64,000 nucleotides of DNA from Corylus avellana (GCF_901000735.1 NC_081547.1:13904677-13968676); one strand, 5' to 3'; positions 22,046-34,749 are shown, counted from the stretch's first letter. Translations and numbers: made by a program. The notes: generated by a model not told the origin, from the sequence alone.

Positions 22046-25000
22046 ATGATCAAAACGAGAATGATGAACAGTTGGGGTTGGGGCGCATTAATATTTCTGA
22101 CGCTTGCATGTATGATTAATGTTGAGAGCATGAGGCCATTAGAAGCCATGCATTTGAATGATCATCATGGAAAGAGATGGGGTGTTCTTGTCGCTGGCTC
22201 AAGTGGTTATGCCAATTATAGACATCAGGTTATGATTAATTATATATATAATTTAATTTGTTTGATTAGCAAAATCAATCCCTTAATTAATTAATGTTGG
22301 TTTAATTAATAAATAATCTTGTTATGGCATGCATATATATGCAGGCTGATGTATGTCATGCATATCAAGTATTGAAGAAAGGTGGCTTAAAAGAGGAAAA
22401 TATCATTGTTTTCATGTATGACGATATTGCATTCCATGCAAGCAACCCCACCCCTGGTGTCATTATCAACAAGCCATATGGCAATGACGTTTATTATGGA
22501 GTCCCCAAGGTCTTTTTCTTAATTATACCTTCAAATCCATCCATATCATCTTTTATTTTATTTTATTCAAAATCGATTAATATTATCTTGTTAAAATTAG
22601 GATTTCTATGCTTACAAACAAATTTTACAGAAAAACTCTTACAAACTGATATGAGACAATATGATTAGGTTTTTCAAAATTTAAACTTATTTTATATCCA
22701 ATCATGTTGTGCTACATCAGTTTATAAAAGTTTTTCTGTAAAATTTGTTTATATGCTTAGCATTCCTCTGTTATATATTATACACTCTTTTTTTAAATAA
22801 ACCTCCGAATTATCATTTATGACATTTAAAGCATGTTTGAGATTCGTTTGAAAAATCGATTTTTTAAGTAAAAAAAAAAAAGTTTTCTTGGCAAAAGTTT
22901 CATTTTTAAGCTTTTGTCAAAAATGTGTTTTGACCATTTTTAGGCATTTTGAACTCTTAAAAGCGCTTTCGATTCTTTTTACCAAACGTGTATTTATTTA
23001 ATTTTTTTCAAACGGACTTTTTAAGTGTTAATCGCACTTTTAAGCCCATCAAACACACATCCAATCACGCCCTTAGCCTCTTCAATCTATCATTTTATTG
23101 TACTTGGCACCTTCATTATATTTTTAGGTTGAAAGGGATGGAAACTTGCGCACGTGATTTTCTTGTACATTTTTTGTTTTTTTTTACTTAAAATATCCAA
23201 ATTACCTTTCTACCATCAAANNNNNNNNNNNNNNNNNNNNNNNNNNNNNNNNNNNNNNNNNNNNNNNNNNNNNNNNNNNNNNNNNNNNNNNNNNNNNNNN
23301 NNNNNNNNNNNNNNNNNNNNNNNNNNNNNNNNNNNNNNNNNNNNTAAGTAAAAAAAAAAAAAAAAGTGCAAATGTGGATCACGTGCAATATAATAATAGT
23401 TTAAAGGGACTAAGTGTTATAAAAGATATATAGTTTGGAGATTTCTTTACAAAATAGGAAATAGAGAGAATTTTAAATGGAGATGATCATTTTCCACAAA
23501 ATAGGTGTCGGTTTGGAGGGTTAAGTGTAATTAATGTTGCATTTCTTGTTGTAGGATTATACAGGAGATGATGTTAATGTGAATAACTTTTATGCTGTTC
23601 TTCTTGGAAACAAAAGTGCCCTTACTGGAGGCAGTGGTAAGGTTGTGGATAGCGGACCAAATGACTCTATTTTCTTATATTATGTCGACCATGGCAGTTC
23701 TGGGATACTCGGTTAGTAATTAATTTCACTTATTATATACCAAATTTAATTCAACCCAACTTCCTCACAAAGTTAATTCGTAAGTTGTCTCTTCGTTTTC
23801 CTTAATTGCTCTACTTTTGTTTCCTTTACAGAACTTTATTTATACTTTTTGCCTTTAATGGTGGCCCCAATTCTCTCACAGGGTCGGATAATTTATTTGA
23901 CATTTTCCCAATAATTTTAAGTTTGGCACCCGTTTATAGTTGTTTTGGAGCTATTGTTAGGGTTGTACACCTCTTTACTTTTCATGTAATCTCTCATTTT
24001 TCCCAAAAAAAAAAAAATTATCTCTTAATTAAAAAAATAAATAAATGCATCAAGGTTTTTAGTTTTGGAAGACTAAAATATGTAGCATCCCATGGCACTG
24101 AATATTAGGGATGCCTAATGGGGAGTATGTGTATGCCAAAGATCTGATCAATGTGTTGAAGAAGAAGCATGCTGCAAAAACCTACAAAAGTATGGTAAGT
24201 TATCATCATTTCCAAAATCCTTAATCTATAGTATTAATTAATTATATTTTGGGGGTTAAATTACTTAATATGTATATTATGTAAATTAATTGTAGGTAAT
24301 TTACGTGGAAGCTTGTGAATCTGGGAGTATTTTTGAGGGCCTTCTTCCAAAGAATATAAATATATATGCAACAACAGCATCAAATGCAGTGGAAAATAGC
24401 TGGGCAGCATATTGTCCTGGAGACCATCCCAGTGTTCCTCCAGAATATGAAACCTGCTTGGGAGACGTATATAGCATTTCTTGGATGGAGGATAGGTACA
24501 TATGCATGTTATATATATATATATATTAGTCGAGAAATGCTAGGGTGCTTTTTTGGTGTTCTTCTAGTGTCTTCCTAATCTTACGCGAAAATTATTTATT
24601 TATTTATTTATTTTTTAAAAAAAAAAAAAATTAAGTTGCTCTTATTTCTCACTTGGTTTTTATAAAATAATTTTTACTTAGGACTAGGAAGACAAGGAGA
24701 ACACAATCAGAGCACCTAGCATTTCCTATATTATTCATCATTATCATTTTCGTTTATTCCAATTATCTGATAATTGTATTTTCGTTTAAATTAATTAAGC
24801 CTTGAACCTTTTTTTTTAAAAAAAAAAAAAAAAAAAAAAATTCCTAACGAATGGGTCTCAAAATTTTTAAAATACTCATCATTTTTTTTTTTTGTTAGGA
24901 AAGAAAACAAAAATTGCAAGAATTTAGGCTTCGGTCAGGATTAATTAATGAAATTTGCAAAAATACCAACGCCTGAATCTTTGAAAAAAAAATTAATATA

Positions 25001-26479
25001 TATTTTAAAATAAAATGGATATTTTAAGAATTTTGAGCGGATTTCATGAAAAATCCTAACTTAGGGGTGAAATTGAAAAAAATTGAAAGATGAATACATA
25101 AAATTGATACTTTTTAAAGTTTAAGGGTATATAAAATTTCGAAAGATTACAGGTGGTAAGTGAATTTTTTATTTTTTATTTTGTTTTTTTCTGAGTGTTG
25201 TGTTGCTGACTTTTGGTATTTGCAAATTTGGAGCAGTGACAAACATGACTTGCGCAAGGAAACTTTGGAGCAGCAATATGAAGTGGTAAATGTTTGATGA
25301 ATGCATGTAATAGAGCATTAATCTTAAAATATGTCATTAATTTACGAATTGTGAAGAAAAATATATATTTTATTATTATTATTATTATTATTATTTTGCA
25401 TTCTTGATCACGTGTACATATTTACTGACATACCAAGTAGATGGACGCCAGAATGCAAAAAAAAAAAAAAAAAGCATTTGTCAATTGTAAAATGCGTATT
25501 TTTGAAGTGATGTTAATTATATATGTTGGTAAATTAAAAAGATGTGATTGTATAAATACAGGTCCGAAGAAGAACAGGATTTGATAATTTACAATACAGT
25601 TCTCATGTAATGAAATATGGAAATGCAAGCCGTGGGAATGATTTGGTCTCCTCATATATTGGTACAAATCCTGCAAACGACAACTTTACTTTCCTTCATG
25701 ATTCCTCTTCACCACCGACTCCAAGGCTCGTCAGCCAACGTGAAGCCGACCTCCTCCATTTCTGGCAAAAGGTTTTTTCTTTTTCTTTTATTATTTATGT
25801 CACTGTAAGTAGGAATTATATTTTCTTGATAATTTTAAATTATTGAAGACAAAGATATCCAATCTTTGTTTTGTACACTTACTTTGATATTCTTTTTCAG
25901 TACCATAAAGCCCCTGCTGGCTCTCATGACAAGCTTGAAGCTAAAAAAAGACTGGTTGATGAAATTTCTTATCGGAAGCACGTGGAGTACAGTATAAATC
26001 ATATTGGGATGCTCTTGTTTGGAAATAGTAACAGCTCATCAATACTGTTGGACACTGTTCGGCCACCTGGGCAACCTCTTGTGGATGATTGGGATTGTTT
26101 TAAGATGCTTGTAGGCCCTATCACTTCTCTACTCAATCCAACTAGTGCAGCTAACGGTGTACATCATGCTACGTCATTTAAATTTTTTAAATGATGTGTC
26201 AATATTGACATTATATACGCCATTAGATGCATAAACTTTAAATTCTGAATTCTTTCAATTTCATTTGAAATGAAGATAATCTGTGAACAAACCGTTAAAC
26301 CCGTCACTTCGATTTTAATCTTTTTACTTTTTTTCATGCAGGTAACAACTTATGAGAAATATTGTGGATCATTATCCAAGTATGGAATGAAATACATGAG
26401 AGCTATTGCTAACATGTGCAATGTTGGGGTTACCATGGAGAAGATGGCTGCGGTATCAATTCAAACTTGTTCTAATTAG
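22046..26479 (+). CDS. Vacuolar processing enzyme / legumain-type asparaginyl endopeptidase (nine coding exons)
   Basis: Exons 22046-22228, 22345-22509, 23555-23711, 24109-24194, 24296-24495, 25237-25285, 25562-25771, 25901-26110 and 26342-26479 join in frame at GT-AG sites into about 465 aa, close to the usual 470-495 of family C13. Such enzymes cleave after Asn/Asp in vacuoles; some act as peptide ligases. A hydrophobic signal segment ([13 protein letters not shown]) precedes the protease domain. Catalytic His162 is in YVDHGSSG and Cys204 in EACESGS. S1-pocket residues Arg59 (NYRHQ), Glu202 and Asp254 (CLGD) are kept. The C-terminal prodomain is complete ([12 protein letters not shown] to SIQTCSN). 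Unusual: Ser164-Ser165 directly after His-Gly, where proteases usually have Gly-Pro, and Trp233-Ala234-Ala235, where many have Trp-Gly-Thr. Met22046 was chosen as the first ATG after the acceptor; 22061 and 22064 are alternatives. No stop or frameshift. Introns hold two MITEs and an N gap. Confidence 0.93.
22602..22763. mobile_element. Small foldback MITE in endopeptidase intron 2
   Basis: The left arm (ATGCTTACAAACAAATTTTA, then CAGAAAAACTC) is the near-perfect reverse complement of the right arm (GTTTTTCTGTAAAATTTG, then TTTATATGCTTAGCA). Arms are about 65 bp with almost no spacer. Non-coding. Confidence 0.75.
23221..23344. other. Assembly gap (124 N) in endopeptidase intron 2
   Basis: Run of N between poly-T and poly-A tracts within the intron. 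The exons on either side are complete, so the gap probably does not affect the protein. Confidence 0.98.
24534..24725. mobile_element. Small foldback MITE in endopeptidase intron 5
   Basis: GAAATGCTAGGGTGC at the left and GCACCTAGCATTTC at the right are inverted repeats, extending to about 45 bp per arm (TGTTCTTCTAGTGTCTTCCT against AGGAAGACAAGGAGAACA). The centre is AT-rich. Confidence 0.75.
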
Positions 26480-27115
26480 CATCTCTTGAAAATGTAATAA
26501 ATCATACATGGATGATGCTACTTCTGTTTATCATGCTCTAATGTGTTTCAATGCGATTCACATGTATATGATATATATCTCAGGAGATTTTATGTTTTAT
26601 GATGCTTTTCATCGTTATTATTTTTCCTTGTTTTTTAGCCTCCTCTTATGATTATTGGATTGAGATCTCATACAATGTCTGTAATGACTTTAAAGTTTAA
26701 ACTCTACCATTGGATGTGGTTGAACTATCTCTTTGTTAACTGGGGTGGTTCCACTACCTCCAACCTGACCATTTAGGTTGGTTGAACCACCCTCTTGACT
26801 GTCAGAGTGGTTCGGCCACTCTTTTTCTCTCTCTTATATGTTGTCGCATTTTGAGCTGTTTATTTTAAATGAATGACTCAAATTAGAGCTATTGCACCAC
26901 ACATAATACTCTATAGTATTACACTATTACACAATTCCGGAGCATGGTTATTAAATGATGCAATGAATAATATTTGGCATGTGCTATTTGAATCCAAAGT
27001 ATTAAAAGATACACTCATTGCCACATATAGAGAATTAGAGATAGTATACATGATAAATCAGCCTAAAAGTCTCAATTGGGCCAAATCATTTGGAAGGAAA
27101 GAATATTATAACTTC
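26480..27115. other. Endopeptidase 3' UTR and intergenic sequence
   Basis: AATAAA at about 26497 is a possible polyadenylation signal just past the stop codon. At 26735-26822 there is a GGGTGGTTCC...GGTTGAACCACCC fragment of the GGCCACC-type repeat. The remainder shows no gene. Confidence 0.5.
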
Positions 27116-27118
27116 TTA

Positions 27119-27707
27119 GAGCATTCCTAGCAGACTCCCTATAAGGGGGTCTGTTCCCTAAGTTTAGGAAAAATGTCAGAAAAATCACAAAAAGCCACCC
27201 ACAGCAGACTCCCTATATGCTTTCTTAAACCATCAGATGCTACAGTAGAACCCAATGTTTTGGGTTTCACTGTAGCGATCCATGTGAATATTATAATCGC
27301 AAATAAGAAAATACTCTCTCCTCTCACGCCTCTCAAAGCATCCTCTTCTTCTTTGTTCAAGCACTTGCAATGGAGTTCAACCAACATCACTCCCAAAACA
27401 TCAAATATTACTGCTATTTTGTGGACTGCAAATCGGAGAAGAAATCGCAGACGCTATTTTTGATCTCCGTTACTTCTGATCTCCGTTCTTCTTCTTCTTA
27501 ATCTGGAAACCCGGTTGTTTTTTGCCCTTAAGAAACCAAAATCAACCATAGATTTTTGCCCACAAGAAACCAAAATCATCCATATATTTTAATGATATAG
27601 GGAACGATGAAGGGAAGCTATTGGGGTGTATTTTGACATAAGGAAGCAAAAAGTGGTTTGGATCCTTAAATATATGGAAAATGACGAGGAAGCTGCTGGG
27701 AATGCTC
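27119..27707. mobile_element. Tourist/PIF-Harbinger-type MITE with TTA target duplication
   Basis: Left end GAGCATTCCTAGCAG and right end CTGCTGGGAATGCTC are inverted repeats. The element is flanked by TTA on both sides (27116-27118 and 27708-27710), the 3-bp duplication expected of PIF/Harbinger elements. 589 bp, with no transposase. Confidence 0.82.
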
Positions 27708-28113
27708 TTAGGCTTTGTTTGATAAAGGATTGTGTAGTGAATTTTTTATTTGAATAGTAATAAAAAATGATTGATGTGATATAAAGTATAAAGAAGTTTT
27801 GAATTTGTGGTAAAGAAAATTGAAAATTAGGCTTTATAGTACATTTTTAGTTTGAATAGTAATAATAATAAAAAAAAATGATTGGTGTGATATAAAAAGT
27901 AAGAATGTTTTGAAAGTGATTTTTTTTTTTTTTTTTTTTTTTAAATGTTTTCAGTTTGCCAAACAGAGATAGTCAGGATTAAACTAATATTGGATTAATT
28001 AGACAATAAAAATAAAGAAATAAAGTAAGCCATAAAAACAATGTAAAAGAGAACTAACTAACAAAAGAGTAACATATAGTTCAAATGTTCAACTAAAGAT
28101 ACTACTATTATGA
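27708..28113. other. Intergenic, AT-rich
   Basis: Two related AT-rich phrases (TTTGAATAGTAATAA and GATTGGTGTGATATAAA) recur about 120 bp apart. Includes a poly-T tract (about 27919-27943). Holds the 3' flank of the minus-strand gene that ends at 28114. Confidence 0.4.
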
Positions 28114-31100
28114 TCATCTAAGCCGCCTCCTCTTGAAAATACCAGCCTCTCTATGAGCATTTCTTACCTTACTCATTTGAAGATGTCTCGAGCTCCTTAA
28201 TCCTTGAGACCCACCCTTAACATGGAGGGATACCTCCCTATTATTCAACCTCACATGATGGCGATGATGATGGTAGCTACTACGCCTACTTGAAGGGTAG
28301 AGAGAGCTCCGAAGCCGATCCTTTCTTCTCTCTCTAGCCGTCTTCTGCTTTGTATGGAGATTTAAATTACCATATTTGTCTGAATAATCACTATCATCGC
28401 TTGAACTGTACCCCATTTCAAAATCTTGAGAACGGCGCTGGTGCCGGCGGTTTATCCTCTTGGTGTTTTTTAACTTGTGCCACAAGAAACAGGTAATGTC
28501 TTCTAAAGCAAACCAATATGTTTCACATGCTGCCCAACACATCTTGCAAAGGCTTCTTCCTATGCATTGGCAGATCCCCACCTTGAACAGTAAGTAGAAG
28601 AACAATAACACTGAAAGCAGAGAAAAATATAATTGAAATCAGTCATTTCCTTTGACTAAATAACCGAAATTTTACAATTTAGTTGGTGACTAGAAATTCT
28701 ATTTTGCAATATATTTACGTTAAGAACCTAATGGAGAATCTTAGAAAGGACTCAGAAACCTATAATACCACAATGGGTTTTAGGCAAGTAGCTTATTGGC
28801 CAGTAACAGAAAACAATCATGTGCATAACTGTTCATAACAGAAGGTAAAAAAGCATCCTAATAAGTGGACTTGATTTCTGGTTCTGTAAAACAAAAGCAA
28901 AGCAAGTTTTCTGCTATTCTTTTAAGGTTAAAAACCAAAGGATGATGCAACAGCACCATAAAGAGTGTGATCTTATTTGTAGATTTCTGTGCTTACATTT
29001 ATGCATATAAAGAATGCATGAGAGAGAGAGAGAGAGAGATCAACCAAAATCTCTTCTTGTTACACATACTCTAAAGCACATCAAATAGAGACAAAAGATT
29101 ATCATATGTAAACTAAGATGTGAAAAACCTTCATAAGATTAATCCATTATTACGAAAAATGCAGGAACATGTAAAACTTTTCTGAAACAATTGGAAATCA
29201 TATAGTTCAGACCAAAAAATTAGCAACCATAAGTGAAATATGGAACTAGAACCAGGTCAAGAATTGAAATGTAGACGAAGTCAAAGAAAAGGAAAGGACT
29301 CTAAAGGCAATCAGCTGATATAGTGTTTCTAGGCTAGACATTTGATGGTAATGGAAAGCAGGACAAAAGTGATAAAGCCAACAATCAAACTAAGGAAAGA
29401 AGAATTACTTATGTAGCAAAGGACCAGGATCATTAAAAGTTTCACCAGATTGGAGACACATAAATGCTCAATGAAACATGCTACGTCCCAGGGTCCTGAA
29501 CAAACTCCCCTGCAGATTGAGCAGATCAAAGTCAAAACGAAATGGAAGTGTAAGAAAAACCATAGCTACGAATATCGCATGCATGATCAAACACAAACCT
29601 GAGGTGACAAAAGTTTATAACCATGTCTTAAGTCTTAACTGCATCTAACGTAACTCATAATGGTTTTCTTACAACGACAATGAACAATTGCCTGCGTTAT
29701 GAATCGACTAATTGGTTGTGGATTTTGGATAGCCTCAAGTTCATGTATTCACTTGAATCCTGCTTTGAAGAGACATCGCCACACAAATATTTCTATTCTT
29801 TGACACTAAAGTATAGTATACCATGCATTCCTAACAGCAAGTCCAGAGAACTTTTTAAGCCAATACAGAGTCCCACAGATAATGTGGCACAAGTTCTTTT
29901 TATATTCAAGCAAAAAGTGAAATTCACTAGATAGTAGGATTATATAACTAATAAGCCATAAAACTTGACAGGGGCCTAAATGCTACGTCCATTACTCTCC
30001 TAGCTTGTTAAAGAGGGTAGTCTGGTAATCCCCAAAGTGAAGCAATGTGGAAGATGATTCCACTCTGTATGATGTGGGGCATTTGGAGAAAAAGATATGA
30101 CTGGAGCTTTGAAGACAATGAGAGAACAGTGTGGTGTTAAAGGCCTTCTTTTTCTATACCCTTTTGCAGTGAATGATTGCCTTTGATTGTTCATATTTCT
30201 AGTCTTCATGGCTTTCATGACCTCTTCTTTTTTGGTTAGGTGTATCTCTTGTATACTTTCTGCGTACTTGGGTGTAACATTTCATTTTTAATGAATATTG
30301 TTTACTTACTAAAAAAGCAAAAAACTAGCCAGATTCTTGCTAGGGTGTCTGTCACACTTGAAATTGGGTAGGTCACCCTAATCATATCCAACACTCCCAA
30401 TACAGCTGCACAGTGACTGCTAAAAAATAAAAAAATAAATAAAAAAAAAAGAAAGCTAGCATGCTTTCAAGTTCAATGATACAGAAAAATTTGCTGAAGT
30501 TCATATTTTGTCTGCTCAGGGATAATGAAACAGGTATAATTACAGGGCAGCTGTATATCCAACATAAAAATATTGTTCATTCAAGTAGTTGCTATCATTG
30601 ACCAGGGAAAAAAGGGTCAAGACCGGATGTCAAATTCGAATGATGAAATGTACAAAATGGTAAATGCCAATGACAAGAAGGTTGTCGTGAACATCTGCAT
30701 CAACTCATGAAAGAAAGTGTATAAAAAGTTTATACATGTTTCTTCAGTTATAGGCTGGCTTCAATCAGACCCCACCAGGGACAATAATGCAAATTAAGTG
30801 ATCCCTGACATTTAGACAGACAAGCACCATAGATTTATATGTAAAAAAGGAACAAAAAAGAAAGAAAGAAAGAGAGTAAATTGCCATGTATGATGTGTAT
30901 GTGGAATAATGTTATTCAAATTAGTTGCTAATTGAGATTTATAAAGAATGCCTAGTAGTTTAGACAGTTACGGCAGAAAATATAGAAAATTTCGTATATA
31001 TAAGTTTCTAAAATGAAAGAAAAAAAAATAATAAAAAATAAATTAAAAAATTAAAAAATAAAATTAAAAAGAGAAGAAGAAATTTAGGTTGGCATTCTTA

Positions 31101-33515
31101 CTAAGGTTAGAGATTTATGAAGCAGTTGATATGTAGCTCTCAATTTACTAAGACCTGCTAAGGTTAGAGATTTATGAAGCAGTTGATATGTAGCTCTCAA
31201 TTTACTAAGACCTGATGCCCAGATGGAAACCAAGAGATATTCTATCAAACTTTGCAATCAATTACCTTAGATGATGTGATCAGATGTAGGCAATAACCTT
31301 TCTTAAGGAAAAACTTTGCCAGAACATTAACATACAGGCCTATCTTCATCTCCGGAGCCATTTCAGTCCGTCACTGTTGCTCCATTGGCCTTTCCTACCT
31401 TGTCTCAAGCCATTCACTGCAGCCTCCCCTCTCTTCTTGCTTGGGAGACTAACTGCAGACTGCATTGGTCACAGGAGATTAATTAAGGGGTTTGTTCTTC
31501 ACTTTTGTTTCAAATGAACATGTCCACAACATAAGGAAGGCTGGCATGGGTTTTCCTACTCGACTAACACAGATCTTCAGATTCTCTTTTTTTTTAAAAA
31601 AAAAAGAAAAAAAAACGATGGAAAGTACATAGGATGAAATTTTATTTTCACTTCTCTCTCAACTTTAGTTAACACAATGCACACATGAATTTTAATTTTA
31701 TGCTTTTTGCTCTTAGGGTAAGACAAAGTTCCGTGTGGAGTTGCTCTACATTTAAAGTTGTTAAAAATAATCCTGGGAAGTCCATTCTTAAGATTAATTT
31801 ACAAGGTTCAGTTCTGAATAAGTAATTTGCAGAAGGTAGAACAGACCATACTGTATATAATATATCAATGCCATACTCAGCCACCCATTATTATCATGGT
31901 TATAGAAACTTAGAGCTCCATCATTTATACCAATGGAATGAATTTTAAACTGAATACTTACCATGATTAGAGGTAATATGGAAAATGCCACTTTTATTTC
32001 TCTGTAACAGCTCCTATTAAGAGGCAACAAGGTTTGCAAGAAACAATGTTGTTTTGATGGTTTATACCATGGAATCTTTTAATCAAGCTCATCATCTCCT
32101 CAATCTAGAGAGTTAGCTAAACTATAAGAAAGAATTTGCAAAGTTTAAGAGCTACCTACATATCTGCCTTGTTGCACACTTTCAAAATATTGGATAAAAT
32201 AAATTTCTGATACAGCTACAGATTCTAATTTGTCTGCCAGAAGTTTCATGCAGAATTGAGAGATGGCAGAGGTAGTTAAACCAGAGAAGGAGCTGATCTT
32301 CATTAAGAGCCAGACATGATGTAACCAAAGTACGTGTTGCAATTACAATAGCTAATGCCAAAGGAAAAAAGATGTGAAGATAGTTCCCAACAGAGGAGGC
32401 AGAAACTGTCTAGTCACAGCTAACTCAATGCTTTTGAGAGAGATCTGGAGCTGATTATCAACTATCGTAAGTTTGAACAATGAAAATCTAGCGTAAATGG
32501 AATTTATTGCTGAAGATTATAAGCCTTGTTTGATGCTTTCTTAAACATTTGTTTAATAGTTTAAGAATGTCCTTTTAAGGAAGCCAATCAAGCATCTCAT
32601 GAACTTGAAAAATAGGCCAGCACAATAAGTGTGGGTGGTGTATATCCTCTTCCCCATCCAACACTTAGTTTAAAAGGCATCTGAGCCATCCAAACCAGAG
32701 GTTTTTTTCTGCCTTCTATTATCATAGCCTCGAAGCAAAAATTTCACAACCACAGCTTTGTTATTTACTTTGTCCAAAATAATAACTAAAGGAAGGCAAA
32801 GATAAATAATTCTTGAAGACATTGATCATATTAAATTGTTGATCCAATAGAAAAGGAGAAAAAATTACTCTTGAATTCAGAAGTCAGTTTATGATAAGCA
32901 CCTTGAAACTCTAAATACAAGTTGTAGGTAAGTAGCTTGAGCCTCACTATATCTTAGACTACATTACTAACACTGACAAATGGCCACAAAGAGCAATACT
33001 TAAAATCTTCAAGTTAAAAATCAGAATTTCTGCAAAGACTTTTTTTACATCCACATTAGCATGTGTTCAATCGAACAGTGAAATGAGATTAGAAAAAAAA
33101 AATCGAACAGTGAAATGAAATAAAAAGAAGTAGAAGTATGTCAAAGAAGTCATTCAAACATCAAACATACTCATTAAGCCAGGTCAAGTACAGGATATGC
33201 ACTTGCAGCAGTGTTTGCAACATTATATCAATAATCAATTGTAGCAAGCAAGAATGAAAACAAGAATCAAATGCAAATAGAATGGAAACTAACGCCAACC
33301 CCAACATCTTCTAAATTTCTTTCAACTTTACAACTTAGTTAATTGTGTGTGGTAGCCCAACACTAGCAATGGAAAGGTATAAAACACGAAACATAATGAG
33401 CACGGAAGTATTCTTACTCGCATGATTCACCAAAGATAGTCTTAATAGGAGCTACAAAAGCATGTCCAAGAACACCTCCAATTCCATTTGCAGCTTTACC
33501 AATGACATTCCCCAT
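28114..33515 (-). CDS. Conserved plant Cys-rich protein with hydrophobic segments, unknown function (three coding exons)
   Basis: Minus-strand exons 33515-33418, 29509-29409 and 28610-28114 join at GT-AG sites in one frame to give about 231 aa. The N-terminus MGNVIGKAANGIGG is glycine-rich and has Gly2, so N-myristoylation is possible. The middle has regularly spaced Cys (SCEGVCSGPWD; CFIEHLC; GICQCIGRSLCKMCWAAC) around a hydrophobic stretch (LVKLLMILVLCYIMLLFFY) that probably spans or sits in a membrane. The last 100 residues are basic and rich in Arg, Ser and His, ending KRRRLR. I recognise this as a conserved plant family but know no function. Intron 1 is about 3.9 kb and holds a LINE fragment and a tandem repeat. 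A further 5' UTR intron is likely (leader exon ends at 34516). Exon 1 and its promoter recur at 58729-58826 without the other exons. Confidence 0.82.
29022..29039. repeat. (AG)9 microsatellite
   Basis: Uninterrupted GA/AG dinucleotide run in the large intron of the Cys-rich protein gene. Confidence 0.8.
30000..30327 (+). mobile_element. 5'-truncated LINE (non-LTR retrotransposon) 3' end
   Basis: A decayed reverse-transcriptase C-terminal tail is readable at 30045-30138 (MWKMIPLCMMWGIWRKR, then SFEDNERTVW). A typical plant L1 3' UTR follows (TTGGTTAGGTGTATCTCTTG, then TACTTGGGTG), ending in an A-rich tail at about 30310-30327. Sense to the plus strand, so antisense to the host gene whose intron it occupies. 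Confidence 0.75.
31101..31214. repeat. Perfect tandem duplication, 57 bp x 2
   Basis: The unit beginning CTAAGGTTAGAGATTTATG and ending TACTAAGACCTG occurs twice back to back (31101-31157 and 31158-31214) with no difference. Non-coding, within an intron. Confidence 0.92.
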
Positions 33516-33570
33516 TGTGAAAGAAGTCCACAATCATGTGTCATTCAAAAGCCCGTATTAATTTGTATTA

Positions 33571-33907
33571 GCTGCATAGCAGTTGCACTGAGAAAATAGA
33601 TGGGGAAAAAAATCTTAGGTATGAGAATTTTTAAAAGTTGTAAATGGTAACCAGTATGCTCTATGCTTCAAAGTGCAAAACCTATTTTATTGTGCCAGAA
33701 TGCAAAGTTGAAATTCAAATGAAAAAAGCCATTAATCCCTAGTAAATTTTCATAAATCATTGTTAAAATCTGGCCACAAAATTTTGAAAATAATGGAGGA
33801 TGAGGTCACGTTTTACAACTCCCTCAATCCCCCAACACACACACACAAAGGACAACACGATGAGCAAATGTATGTTAAAGTAAGTTCATGCTTGAGAAAA
33901 AAAGAAA

Positions 33908-33940
<33 letters not shown>

Positions 33941-34620
33941 AGGAAATCTGAAATCATATACGATTAAAGCATTCATATCTCAATGTTGTATCAGAAGTTC
34001 GAAACAACCTCCACTTTCTCTCTCCTTTTCTTTTTCTAAATGTCAATTTAATGGAACCAAATAATTCTACCTATACAATCCAAATTTCTCAACCTAATCT
34101 ATTGGGTTAACTATTGATTCAAACATAATATTACACTTCCTCCCCCCATCTACACACATATATAAATGTTGATATATGCATATAAACAAACCATATATAA
34201 TGCAGTGATGCATATCCATTTATACATGTTCATAAGATCATTTTGAAGCATATTTCTTTACTCAACAGCATAAACCTACATATCTAATTATTTTAGAAAT
34301 TATCACAAGACCCATAATTTTACTTTAATCCTTACAAATTTAAACAAATTAAATATTTTTTCCCATAGGTGTAATTTAAAACGTGAAGAACTATAAAGAA
34401 ACAAAAAACAAAAACAAAAAATATCAAGAAGAAAACCTGGATTAATCTATGATGAACAAAAATAGGAAATGAAGAAAGTCACAAAACAGAAGTTCCCAGA
34501 AATCTATGCACTAACCTGGATTCTGATTGTAGAAACCAAGAAGTTCTCCGTGTTTGCGCACTGACTATCAGAAAAGAGAGCGGGAGAGAAGAGTCACAGA
34601 GAACGAAGAAACGGTTTCAA
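33571..34620 (-). promoter_or_regulatory. 5' UTR exon, UTR intron and promoter region of the Cys-rich protein gene
   Basis: On the minus strand a leader exon ends AATCCAG at 34516, followed by donor GTTAGTG. An acceptor GCTATGCAG (to 33572) precedes a 56-base 5' UTR and the ATG at 33515. The leader start near 34620 is a guess. The interval also contains an (AAT)n microsatellite at about 33908-33929. Confidence 0.5.
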
Positions 34621-34749
34621 CGGTCAGGTTTTTCAATAAAGAAAAATATTCACTAGGGGAAACGGGCCTCGGACTGAACTTTGGGCCCGTTGAAACCTTT
34701 AATCCATTGTTCAAATTAGACTCATTTCAATTGCCAACAACTTGTTAAT

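Noticed and set aside
23154..23388. Open frames crossing the N run
   Set aside because: They consist mainly of unknown residues; the region is an intron with a gap.
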